Below are positions 6,197 through 13,750 of a DNA stretch of 14,991 nt, piece after piece. This DNA comes from Chitinophagaceae bacterium (GTDB lineage Bacteria > Bacteroidota > Bacteroidia > Chitinophagales > Chitinophagaceae), in NCBI GenBank assembly GCA_025362915.1, contig JANYEU010000100.1, positions 1 to 14,991 of the forward strand, in the 5' to 3' direction. Each line of letters starts with the position of its first letter. Within the stretch, counting starts at the first letter, position 1. Made by a program: the position numbers and the translations under genes. A model generated the notes under the pieces. The model was not told the origin of the DNA, did no database searches, and saw nothing but the letters and a program-made list of their open reading frames with translations.

Positions 6197-7828
6197 ATGA
6201 TTAATCAGACTGATACCCCTTTACAGGATTCCAAGATTGAGGAAGCTAAATATATACCCTATTCATCCACAGGATTCTTTTCTACATTGGTATCTGATTA
6301 TTTGTCGGGCGATGAAAAACTAAAAGCGTTTTATGAACATCCTGTTTCCTTGGATGGCATCAAAGCATCCATAAACGCAAGAAAGGGTTTTGATACGGAT
6401 AGGCAATTATTAGTGTCGGCATTAACCAAACAATATGAGGGTATAGAATTAAACGAAAGGCAAACACAGAACCTACAATCATTATTAAGCCCAAATACTT
6501 TCACCGTAACAACCGCACATCAGCCTAATATATTTACCGGACCGCTATACTTTATCTATAAGATAATTCATGCCATTAAATTGGGAGATGAATTAAAAAC
6601 CAATCTTCCTGAATGCAATTTTGTACCTGTTTATTATATGGGAAGCGAAGATGCCGACCTTGATGAATTAGGCTATATCTACCTGAATGGAGAGAGACTT
6701 GTTTGGGAAACAAACCAAACTGGCGCATTTGGCAGGATGAAGATAGATAAGGCATTGCTGCAAATAATAACAACCATAGAAGGTCAAGTAGGGATATATC
6801 CTTTTGGAAATGAACTGATAGCCTTATATAAACGATGTTATACCATTGGCAAAAATATTCAACAAGCTACACTAGAATTGGTAAATGCTTTGTTTGCAGA
6901 TTATGGATTATTGGTGGTTATTCCTGATAATGCTACATTGAAGGCAAGCTTCAATCCTATCATTAAAAAAGAACTGACAGAACAATTCTCTCATAAGGCA
7001 GTCACTGATACATTAACCGAACTAAACAAACACTACAAGGCACAGGCAGGCGGAAGGGAACTGAATCTTTTTTATTTGATAGACGATAAAAGGGAACGGA
7101 TAGAACTCGTGAACAATGTTTTCACCGTTACTCCACTAAATAAAGAATGGACACTTGAAGAAATTTTGATAGAACTAGAAAACAATCCAGAACGATTTAG
7201 TGCCAATGTAATATTAAGAGGCGTGTTTCAGGAAACAATCTTACCCAACATAGCATTTATAGGTGGGGGAGGGGAGTTGGCTTACTGGTTGGGGCTTAAA
7301 GAGGTATTTAAGGCATCACAAGTACCTTATCCTATGTTAATAATGCGTAATTCCTTTTGGTTGGTAAAAGAAAAGTATGCTGAGCGTATCACTAAACTAG
7401 GGTTTACTACAGAAGATTTCTTTGCAAATGAATTGGCATTAATCAATCAGTTGGTACAAAAACATTCTATCAATAAGTTATCATTTACCGAAGAACTTGA
7501 GGTTATGAAAGCCATATACCAGCAACTTAAAGAGAATGCTTTTACAATAGATAAAACCCTGATTATCCATATAGATGCATTACAAAAAGGCACGCTAAAG
7601 AAACTGATAGAATTAGAAAAGAAGGTACTAAGGGCAGAGAAAAGAAAGTTTAGCGATGAACAGAAGCAAATTGCCTATTTAAATTCTGTGCTATTTCCTA
7701 AAAACAACTTACAAGAACGGATTGACAACTTTTCAATCTATTACGCTCTTGAAGGAAGTGAATGGTTACAAACCATTTATAGGCATTCTAAGGGTATGCA
7801 ACAGGAGTTTTGCATAATAAAATCATAA
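6197..7828 (+). CDS. bshC: Bacillithiol biosynthesis cysteine-adding enzyme BshC
   Basis: BshC is assigned to the last step of bacillithiol synthesis: joining cysteine to glucosaminyl-malate. Bacillithiol replaces glutathione as the redox thiol in many Bacillota and Bacteroidota. The 543-residue length is usual. Family landmarks are YIPYSSTGFFSTLVSDYLSG (19-38), TTAHQPNIFTGPLYFIYKI (105-123, the nucleotide-binding-like start of the Rossmann core), NFVPVYYMGSEDADLDELGY (141-160), LPNIAFIGGGGELAYWLGLK (349-368) and the end PKNNLQERIDNFSIYYALEG (501-520). Residues 415-490 include a helical coiled-coil arm (KKLIELEKKVLRAEKRKFSD), known to mediate dimerisation in this family. The cytoplasmic enzyme is not accompanied by bshA or bshB here; in Bacteroidota these genes are often unlinked. 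The ATG at 6197 matches the family's N-terminus. Confidence 0.93.
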   Translation: MINQTDTPLQDSKIEEAKYIPYSSTGFFSTLVSDYLSGDEKLKAFYEHPVSLDGIKASINARKGFDTDRQLLVSALTKQYEGIELNERQTQNLQSLLSPNTFTVTTAHQPNIFTGPLYFIYKIIHAIKLGDELKTNLPECNFVPVYYMGSEDADLDELGYIYLNGERLVWETNQTGAFGRMKIDKALLQIITTIEGQVGIYPFGNELIALYKRCYTIGKNIQQATLELVNALFADYGLLVVIPDNATLKASFNPIIKKELTEQFSHKAVTDTLTELNKHYKAQAGGRELNLFYLIDDKRERIELVNNVFTVTPLNKEWTLEEILIELENNPERFSANVILRGVFQETILPNIAFIGGGGELAYWLGLKEVFKASQVPYPMLIMRNSFWLVKEKYAERITKLGFTTEDFFANELALINQLVQKHSINKLSFTEELEVMKAIYQQLKENAFTIDKTLIIHIDALQKGTLKKLIELEKKVLRAEKRKFSDEQKQIAYLNSVLFPKNNLQERIDNFSIYYALEGSEWLQTIYRHSKGMQQEFCIIKS

Positions 7829-7857
7829 TCCTTATAAAGAAGACATGCGTATCCCAT

Positions 7858-7865
7858 TATATTTG
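7858..7865 (+). promoter_or_regulatory. Promoter -7 element before the small gene at 7895
   Basis: TATATTTG is a perfect match to the Bacteroidota -7 consensus TAnnTTTG, 29 bp before the ATG. No TTG is found at the expected -33 distance, so strength is uncertain. Confidence 0.4.
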
Positions 7866-7894
7866 TTCTTTATCACTCACTTTATACCCCCTTT

Positions 7895-8305
7895 ATGAAC
7901 AGTACAAATTTATGGCCTTCGTTTGGAGAAATTCAAATTATCAAGACACCCAAAATAATTCTAAAAGAACAAGCTTCTTTTCTTGAAAGTATAACTAGTG
8001 GTTACATCAATACAGAAATAAAAACTTCAGCGCACCTAACCCTTTTAAATAAGGTTTCTCATGTGCTTAAAATAACTGCCCCAATAGTAGAAGGGTATAC
8101 TACTGCCATAGTACAAGTAGATCATGATATGATCAAACTCTATCCTCTAACCATTACTTCCAGAATTAAGGCAATGCCAGTAGCATACACCGCAACAAGT
8201 GAGGAAGAGTTTTTAGTACTCCTAAAAAAGGTATTTTATGAAAAGGAAACATTAGAAACCGTACATAGTTTATTGGCTCAAAGTAAATCAAACGAGAAAC
8301 GATAG
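7895..8305 (+). CDS. Small uncharacterised cytoplasmic protein downstream of bshC
   Basis: A 136-residue protein, not recognised. It opens with LWPSFGEIQIIKTPKIILKE, a helix (ASFLESITSGYI) and alternating beta-like stretches (INTEIKTSAHLTLLN, HVLKITAPIVEGYTTAIVQV, MIKLYPLTITSRI), then a C-terminal helical part (EEEFLVLLKKVFYEKETLETVHSLLAQ). There is no signal peptide or membrane segment. An alpha/beta fold is likely, and functional residues cannot be named. It lies 66 bp after bshC in the same direction and may have its own promoter (TATATTTG at 7858) besides read-through from bshC. A strong two-way terminator follows 10 bp after its stop. Confidence 0.75.
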   Translation: MNSTNLWPSFGEIQIIKTPKIILKEQASFLESITSGYINTEIKTSAHLTLLNKVSHVLKITAPIVEGYTTAIVQVDHDMIKLYPLTITSRIKAMPVAYTATSEEEFLVLLKKVFYEKETLETVHSLLAQSKSNEKR

Positions 8306-8315
8306 CATAGAAAAG

Positions 8316-8367
8316 TTATATTAAAAAGAAAAAGCAACCCTTGGGTTGCTTTTTCTTTTTAATATAA
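8316..8367. terminator. Perfect 52-bp palindrome, bidirectional terminator
   Basis: Two perfectly complementary 25-bp arms (8316-8340 and 8343-8367) flank a 2-nt centre. The inner part is GC-richer (GCAACCC/GGGTTGC) and the flanks are A-rich then T-rich, so each strand shows a hairpin followed by U-rich RNA. It separates the convergent genes at 7895-8305 (+) and 8373-9341 (-), lying 10 bp and 5 bp from their stops. Confidence 0.92.
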
Positions 8368-8372
8368 ATAGA

Positions 8373-9341
8373 TTAACTAAATAGCCCACCTTTCTTTAAG
8401 GTCTTCACGCCCTCTCCAATCTTAAACCCATTGTGGAATATACTTATTTTATAATCGCCTATCTGGTATTTTCCTGTTCCGTTCTTCCAATCAACATTTA
8501 CTGGAGTACGTTTTCCTTGTTCGTAATTTACATCTACTTTGCTAGTGAATGCTTTTGCGCCCGAATCTCTGGTCATAAACGTAGAACCCTCTGTAATGGC
8601 TCTTCCATCAGGTCCTACAACACATATGTAAATTTCTTTCGTGCCGCTTGGCGCTAGCATATTTTCATCCAAATCAAAGGTAAAACGCAATAAATCTGCA
8701 CGTTTGGCTGTAGTAGTCTGCTTTTCCTTACCACTGCTTTTCTTTTCTATAGCAAGAATGGCAATATTTGAAGCGTGTAAAGTTGAAGCCAAATCTTCTA
8801 CATTTTTCTTGGCTGCTTCTGTTGTAGTAAGTGTTTGTTGCAAGGTTTGCTTTTCGGCATTTATGCTATCCTTTTGGCTGTTAAGTTGCGCATTAGAAGT
8901 GGTAAGTACCTTATTCTCTCCTTTCAACCTATCTATCTCGGCAGAATACCCATCAATTTTTCCATTTAATTCTTCTATCATTGCCTTGGCTTGCTTCAAT
9001 TCACCTAAAGTAGCATTTTTATTATTCAGTATTTTACCTATTTCCCTTTTTAGGTTCGAAATCTTATCATTTTGTTCTGCAAGTGCACCTTGATACTTTG
9101 TATTCGTTGTTTGCAAGGAATCCAATTTCAGACTTGCACTATTAAACGCAAGTTGGATTGAATCCTTTTCAGTACTTACCGTTAATATTTGTGTATCTTT
9201 TTGTACAATTGTTTCCTTAGTTTTACTTTTATCAACGATAATGTAGCACCAGGTGCCCAATAATAAAACTGTCAATATACCGTACCAAAGTTTACGATTG
9301 TCTTTTGGTGTTGTCTGTTCACTAGTTGTTGTGTCGTTCAT
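8373..9341 (-). CDS. Membrane-anchored coiled-coil protein of unknown function
   Basis: A 322-residue protein with a short Thr-rich cytoplasmic N-terminus (1-16), one transmembrane helix at about 18-36 (LWYGILTVLLLGTWCYIIV), a long coiled coil over about 45-190 rich in heptad Leu/Ile with Glu, Lys and Gln, and a C-terminal beta-rich domain at about 214-322 (LLRFTFDLDENML, EIYICVVGPDGRAI, YQIGDYKISIFHNGFKIGEG). The helix is an anchor and not a cleaved signal, so most of the protein should lie in the periplasm. The shape suggests a spacer or scaffold that holds the C-terminal domain away from the membrane. I do not recognise the C-terminal domain; the 'ICVVGPDGR' strand and 'GDYKISIFHNGFKIGEG' end suggest an Ig-like fold. 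Its start is 30 bp from that of the divergent exonuclease gene. Confidence 0.82.
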   Translation of the reverse strand: MNDTTTSEQTTPKDNRKLWYGILTVLLLGTWCYIIVDKSKTKETIVQKDTQILTVSTEKDSIQLAFNSASLKLDSLQTTNTKYQGALAEQNDKISNLKREIGKILNNKNATLGELKQAKAMIEELNGKIDGYSAEIDRLKGENKVLTTSNAQLNSQKDSINAEKQTLQQTLTTTEAAKKNVEDLASTLHASNIAILAIEKKSSGKEKQTTTAKRADLLRFTFDLDENMLAPSGTKEIYICVVGPDGRAITEGSTFMTRDSGAKAFTSKVDVNYEQGKRTPVNVDWKNGTGKYQIGDYKISIFHNGFKIGEGVKTLKKGGLFS

Positions 9342-9371
9342 GTCCTTTAAGTTAAATTGAAAATTAATAAT

Positions 9372-10085
9372 ATGCTGAAGAATTTATTGCTTTTAGATAT
9401 AGAAACTGTTCCTCAATTAGAGGATTATGACTTATTACCTTCTTCTTGGCAAATACTCTGGTTAGACAAAATTTCTAAAACCGTGCCAGAAAATACAACC
9501 CCAAAAGAAAGCTATAGGCAACGGGCAGGTATCTTGGCTGAATTTGGAAAGATTGTATGTATTTCTACTGCCTTTTTTTATGATGACGCTAACAAAAGGA
9601 CTTCCTTAAAAGTAAAAAGCATTTACAATACTGATGAAAAGGACTTATTGCAAACCTTTATCATGCTATGCAGCAAGGTATTTAACCGCAATCCACAGTT
9701 TCAATTTGCAGGTCATAATATCAAGGAGTTTGATATTCCTTATATATGTCGCAGAATGATTATCAATAATATCCCTCTTCCTGAATATCTATCAATCCAT
9801 GAGAAAAAACCTTGGGAAGTAAAAATGTTTGATACCCTTAACTTTTGGAAATTTGGCGATCATAAAAACTACATTTCATTACATCTACTGGCAAATGTGT
9901 TAGATCTACCCACTTCCAAAACTGACATGGATGGTAGTATGGTGCAAGATGTATATTATAAAGAAAAGAACCTAAGGCGTATTGCTGATTATTGTGAAAG
10001 AGATGTAATTCTGACAGCCAATGTTATCCTGAAATTTATAAACCTGCCTATACTCGAAGATTCATGTGTGATTATAGTACCATAA
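9372..10085 (+). CDS. DEDDy-type 3'-5' exonuclease, PolB-exonuclease-like (PF10108-like)
   Basis: A 237-residue cytoplasmic predicted nuclease related to the proofreading domain of family B DNA polymerases. Three exonuclease motifs are present. Exo I is LLLLDIETVPQ with Asp9 and Glu11. Exo II is FAGHNIKEFDIPYICRR with Asp121. Exo III is IADYCERDVILT with Tyr207 and Asp211 (YX3D), which places it in the DEDDy group; these residues bind the two metal ions. The HDTLNFW-like segment appears as MFDTLNFWKFGDHKNYISLH. The whole protein is the nuclease domain, with no polymerase part. The frame extends to a TTG at 9357, but the ATG at 9372 gives the usual short N-terminus just before Exo I. Known relatives are stand-alone, presumably DNA-repair or RNA-processing enzymes; the substrate is not known. 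It converges on the GH43 gene with a 22-bp gap and no terminator. Confidence 0.88.
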   Translation: MLKNLLLLDIETVPQLEDYDLLPSSWQILWLDKISKTVPENTTPKESYRQRAGILAEFGKIVCISTAFFYDDANKRTSLKVKSIYNTDEKDLLQTFIMLCSKVFNRNPQFQFAGHNIKEFDIPYICRRMIINNIPLPEYLSIHEKKPWEVKMFDTLNFWKFGDHKNYISLHLLANVLDLPTSKTDMDGSMVQDVYYKEKNLRRIADYCERDVILTANVILKFINLPILEDSCVIIVP

Positions 10086-10107
10086 AATAAGGATAATGGT
10101 TTAATAA

Positions 10108-11520
10108 CTAATTTTTGATAATAAAGTTACCAATAGGTATAAAATAACCCGTACTGCCGTAAATAATCTTCTTTTTATCCGTCCAGTTTCCCCGTTCTCC
10201 CGTTACTGAAACAACCAAGTTATAGTTATCCTTTGGAAGAATGGGACTTATAAACTTTAATGACGGAAATGAATACTTGCAATACATATCAACCAGACAA
10301 GATGCCACAGTTTTTCCTAGGCTATTGCGTAAAACAACACTTGCATAACCACCTTCAGAACCAGAAAGCGCATAAAACCCAATTCGTGTACCCTTGAACT
10401 TAACTGAACAACTTGCATCCTTCTCATATGAACTATATACAGAGAAACTATTATATTTTACATGCTTCCATTTGCCAGAAAAGGTAACAAATTTTTTATC
10501 GGTATTCTCAATTGTTTTATCGCCTGCCTTTGCAGTAGAAACAACGCCAGTAACAGTGTCAATACTCCACGCATCCTGATAGTTAGGCATGGAAATAGAA
10601 AAACCATCGACGGACAAGGGTTGCCAAACATAAGTAGCCGCAGAGGCCTGCTTGGGATATGACCATCTATCGCCCATAAATAAATAGGTGGTTTCTTTTG
10701 AACCTTGGATGGGCAGCACAAAAGTACTTTGACAATCCCAGGTAAGTTTGTTTTCTGGCGCAACCAATCCGCGAGAAATCCACGGTCCTTTTAATGAAGT
10801 GGCGGTAAAGTAATAGTTGTCGTTCCGTTCCCAACTAGACAGATGAGATCCGATGAAATAATAGATACTATCTTTCCTAAATAGGGTGGGTGCTTCAAAT
10901 CCTGAAGTCATATTTTTATTAACCGCCTCAACAACACTTTTATAATCATCGCTTAGCTTATAAATGTCGCCACCATGTGTTAGCACATATCCCAATCCGT
11001 CAGTATCCTGAAACGTACCCATATCCCATTTATGGATAGGGTTGCCATTAAAAAGTAATGCCCCTTGAAAGGTATAAGGTCCTGTTATGTTTTTTGAAGT
11101 GGCATAATCCACAAATTGATCCTTATAAGTAAGCGTATCTGCGTGCAAAAACATAATATACTCACCAGTTTCAGGACACCTCATCACTTTCACCCGTTCT
11201 CCTACACGGTTAGCCCCCAACTTGCTTGATAATTGAACAGGCAATGCCACTGATTCAAACTTCCAAGTATATAAGTCTTGAGAAGAATAACAATTGAAGC
11301 CTGCAAAGGCATTGCTAGTATCTGAATGAGCCTCTCCGAAAAGATAATACCTGCCATTATCCTTCAAAATGTTTGCTCCATGTGCTCTAACAATTTCTCC
11401 TCTATCATCAAACCAGGAAACGCCAGAATAAATAGCACCATTATTGGTTTTCTGGGCAAAAGAAAGATTACCATTTAGAAAAAATAGAAAGAAAATTATT
11501 GCGCTAGCGAAAAAGTTCAT
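10108..11520 (-). CDS. Secreted GH43 glycosidase, exo-beta-1,3-galactanase-like, with C-terminal beta-sandwich
   Basis: A 470-residue secreted protein with a signal peptide (1-22, cut near LSFA|Q). Residues 30-325 form a five-bladed propeller resembling the GH43_24-type galactanases: WFDDRGEIVRAHGANILKDN (36-55), YYLFGEAHS, CYSSQDLYTWKFE and GERVKVMRCPETGEYIMFLH (107-126). Glu209 in SGFEAPTLFR is the likely acid. Gln264 in TWDCQSTFVLP stands where galactanases of this group use Gln in place of the classic Asp base (from memory of the fungal enzyme). GDRW (283-286) is conserved. Residues 343-470 look like a carbohydrate-binding beta-sandwich (FSGKWKHVKYNSFSVYSS, RIGFYALSGSEGGYASVVL, GERGNW). 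The predicted action is removal of terminal galactose from beta-1,3-galactan of arabinogalactan-type chains; the substrate is inferred. It lies 125 bp after another GH43 gene in the same direction, and a shared transcript is likely. Confidence 0.85.
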   Translation of the reverse strand: MNFFASAIIFFLFFLNGNLSFAQKTNNGAIYSGVSWFDDRGEIVRAHGANILKDNGRYYLFGEAHSDTSNAFAGFNCYSSQDLYTWKFESVALPVQLSSKLGANRVGERVKVMRCPETGEYIMFLHADTLTYKDQFVDYATSKNITGPYTFQGALLFNGNPIHKWDMGTFQDTDGLGYVLTHGGDIYKLSDDYKSVVEAVNKNMTSGFEAPTLFRKDSIYYFIGSHLSSWERNDNYYFTATSLKGPWISRGLVAPENKLTWDCQSTFVLPIQGSKETTYLFMGDRWSYPKQASAATYVWQPLSVDGFSISMPNYQDAWSIDTVTGVVSTAKAGDKTIENTDKKFVTFSGKWKHVKYNSFSVYSSYEKDASCSVKFKGTRIGFYALSGSEGGYASVVLRNSLGKTVASCLVDMYCKYSFPSLKFISPILPKDNYNLVVSVTGERGNWTDKKKIIYGSTGYFIPIGNFIIKN

Positions 11521-11645
11521 AATATTAGTTTGAATTAAATAAGAAAAGGTTTTTGAAAAGATAGAATGAAAGATATGAGTAAAAGGAAAAAATAATTTGA
11601 ACTAGAACAGCGGATGTAAATGGGGGAAATTAATCACCAATAGAT

Positions 11646-13262
11646 TTATTTAGTTTTCACCAATACTATATCATCTACATAACAAAATGCGTTGGCATCA
11701 CCAATAGCATCAAAACCAATCTCAACCCTTCCATCCTTAACTTTAATATCTCTTAGAGTGATTGTTTTCCAATTAGTATTCTCCTCTTTAATGCTAAAAG
11801 AGAATCTTTCTCCTTTACTCGTGGCATACATTTCCAATTGGTTAAACCCTGCACTGTTCTTTACCTTGGCAGTGAGTGTATAATTTCCATCTTCTAGCAT
11901 TACAAAAGGAGAAGAAATTATTATTTGATAAACTTTCCGCTGAAAACCTACCTTATCACTAATGCAAAGACTCTTCTCGCCAATAACAATCCTTCGATCT
12001 TCCTCACTATTCAAGTGATTTAAAACTGGGGAAGTGGTATTATCCAAACTAATTTTATTGCCTTCGATAGCATTGGTAACCCAACCTGTTAATTGCAGTT
12101 GCGTAGGTTTATGTGACATAGGAACAAGTCTTCGGTCGGCCTCAAAACTTCCATTTTTTACATAATTATTATCGGCAGTAACATTCCATTCACCAGTTTC
12201 GGCATTAATATTCCAGGAATCAAGGGAATTAAAATAAGGTATTGCCCCATCAAAAGAAAGCGGCACCCATTGGTTATATCCTAGTCCATTACCAGCAAAA
12301 TCTGCCCATCTATCACCACAATATATAATTGTTTCCCGTTTGCTGCCTTTTACCGAAACAAAGAATCCTGTCTGGGTAACATGAGCATAATCGTCGGCAC
12401 TTCCATTCATCACCAACATGCTTCTTTCTGGTCTATAAGGCCCTCTTATATCGTTTGCCACAAGATAATATGGCAGCGAAGCATCCCAACCATAGATGTT
12501 TGAGGCACACATATAGTTCTTGCCACCATACTTAAACATACAATTACCCTCGCGGCTTTCTCCCTGAAAAACCTGGGTACAATCTAACAGGTTTACCATA
12601 CCATCCTTGATTCCAATTTCAGAAACATAGAGTTTATTCCTACCTTTTCCGTAAGAATATATAAGGTAAGATTTACCGTTGTCTTCATCTGTAAACACCG
12701 TTTGATCGCCCGTGTTGTCAGTGCCAATCATTGCCAACATGCTGATGTGCTGGTACCAGACAAATCTTTCAGTAGGTGTGTTTGAAGTGGCAATAAGCAC
12801 CCCTTTACCATATTGGACAAACATTGCATACTTATTTAACTCTTTTATATAAGCCACCCCCAAACGTCCAACCCAAGTTTTACCTCCCCCATGTTTCATC
12901 AACTCCTCGGGGGTTAAAACATCACCCTCAAAAGTCCAATTAACCAAATCGGTTGAACTGTAACAGGTTACAGATTGGAATGAAGCCCCCTTGACACTTG
13001 CAGTAGGATTATTACGATAAATGTCTGCCCCACGATAATGAACCCCATACCAGTAATACTTTTTTATGCCTGTTATGGGGTCATTAAACTTAAATATTCC
13101 ACCACCTTGGCTATAAATGGGTTGCCCATCCTTGGTGTTCCAGAATAGATCATTGTGAATATTGGCAGACTGTGCCTTCGCAGAATTAAACATGGTAATG
13201 CCAATAGTAAAAGCAAATAAAAGAAGTAGAATGAAAGAGGAATAAACGGATTGTTGTTTCAC
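11646..13262 (-). CDS. Secreted GH43-like glycosidase with C-terminal carbohydrate-binding jelly roll
   Basis: A 538-residue secreted protein. The signal peptide covers residues 1-30 (SSFILLLLFAFTIGI core, cut near AKA|Q). The propeller at 38-360 resembles its neighbour: FWNTKDGQPIYSQGGGIFKF (40-59), YYWYGVHYRG, CYSSTDLVNWTFEGDVLTPE (100-119), then Glu238 in SREGNCMFKYGGKNYMCAS as the probable acid, Gln297 in HVTQTGFFV as the probable base-equivalent, and GDRW (316-319). The classic 'ERPKV' segment is replaced by GRLGVAYIKELNKYAMFVQY, so the subsite specificity may differ from the downstream enzyme. Residues 366-538 form a CBM4/9-like jelly roll (NYVKNGSFEADRR, YTLTAKVKNSAGFNQLEMYA, AFCYVDDIVLVK). 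The start codon is GTG at 13262; it gives a complete signal peptide, and no in-frame ATG was found just upstream. The next ATG, at residue 24, would destroy the signal peptide. Confidence 0.85.
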   Translation of the reverse strand: MKQQSVYSSFILLLLFAFTIGITMFNSAKAQSANIHNDLFWNTKDGQPIYSQGGGIFKFNDPITGIKKYYWYGVHYRGADIYRNNPTASVKGASFQSVTCYSSTDLVNWTFEGDVLTPEELMKHGGGKTWVGRLGVAYIKELNKYAMFVQYGKGVLIATSNTPTERFVWYQHISMLAMIGTDNTGDQTVFTDEDNGKSYLIYSYGKGRNKLYVSEIGIKDGMVNLLDCTQVFQGESREGNCMFKYGGKNYMCASNIYGWDASLPYYLVANDIRGPYRPERSMLVMNGSADDYAHVTQTGFFVSVKGSKRETIIYCGDRWADFAGNGLGYNQWVPLSFDGAIPYFNSLDSWNINAETGEWNVTADNNYVKNGSFEADRRLVPMSHKPTQLQLTGWVTNAIEGNKISLDNTTSPVLNHLNSEEDRRIVIGEKSLCISDKVGFQRKVYQIIISSPFVMLEDGNYTLTAKVKNSAGFNQLEMYATSKGERFSFSIKEENTNWKTITLRDIKVKDGRVEIGFDAIGDANAFCYVDDIVLVKTK

Positions 13263-13296
13263 AAATTTTTGAGCTAAGTAGTAATGAAGAATAAAA

Positions 13297-13304
13297 CAAA
13301 CATA
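13297..13304 (-). promoter_or_regulatory. Promoter -7 element for the GH43 operon
   Basis: TATGTTTG on the minus strand matches TAnnTTTG exactly, 34 bp upstream of the GTG start at 13262. No TTG lies at the usual -33 distance, so an activator may be needed or the box may be fortuitous. Confidence 0.4.
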
Positions 13305-13678
13305 ATAACTGTGAATGACTGTGTACTATTTGGTTCGTTTAATCTTCAGCAATAATCTTCATGTTATAGTGCCATGCAACGTAACTTTCTACTATATGCT
13401 GTAATCTTATGAAATGAACAACAGAAAATAAAAGAATTATCCAGAAGCAGTTTGGAAGAAAGCTTTATGAACACACTACTTTAGTAGGAATATTGGTTTT
13501 GCCAAACAATAATTTTGATGATTTTAATGTTAAAAGGAAGAGGGCAACATTATTTCAGTATTTTCATTGCCTGCTTTTATTCGATTGCTTCTAGACAGTT
13601 ATGTAAACTAAAGATAGAAACAGCTTATTATTGCTGACGGTTTGGATAGTATTTCTCTGGGTATTGATCAAAACAAAA

Positions 13679-13686
13679 TAATTTTG
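13679..13686 (+). promoter_or_regulatory. Promoter -7 element for the GAF/PAS sensor gene
   Basis: TAATTTTG matches TAnnTTTG exactly and lies 64 bp before the ATG at 13751. A second identical box is at 13510-13517. Neither has a clear -33 TTG. The second copy of the direct repeat TTGCTGACG (13684-13692) overlaps this box. Confidence 0.35.
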
Positions 13687-13750
13687 CTGACGTTTTATTA
13701 CTACGCAATAGTGGTTTAAGGCTTTCTTTAAAAATGTTATTTAGAATCTT

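Larger units (their letters stand above)
13263..13750. other. Intergenic region between divergent GH43 operon and sensor gene
   Basis: 488 bp without a convincing gene. It contains -7-like boxes for the GH43 operon (13297-13304, minus) and for the sensor gene (13510-13517 and 13679-13686, plus), and a 9-bp direct repeat TTGCTGACG at 13631-13639 and 13684-13692. No large hairpin or mobile-element end was seen. Confidence 0.6.

Noticed and set aside
8641..9093. 150-residue open frame antisense to the coiled-coil gene
   Set aside because: It is a mirror of the repetitive coiled-coil coding sequence; the Ser/Phe-rich product is typical of antisense reading.
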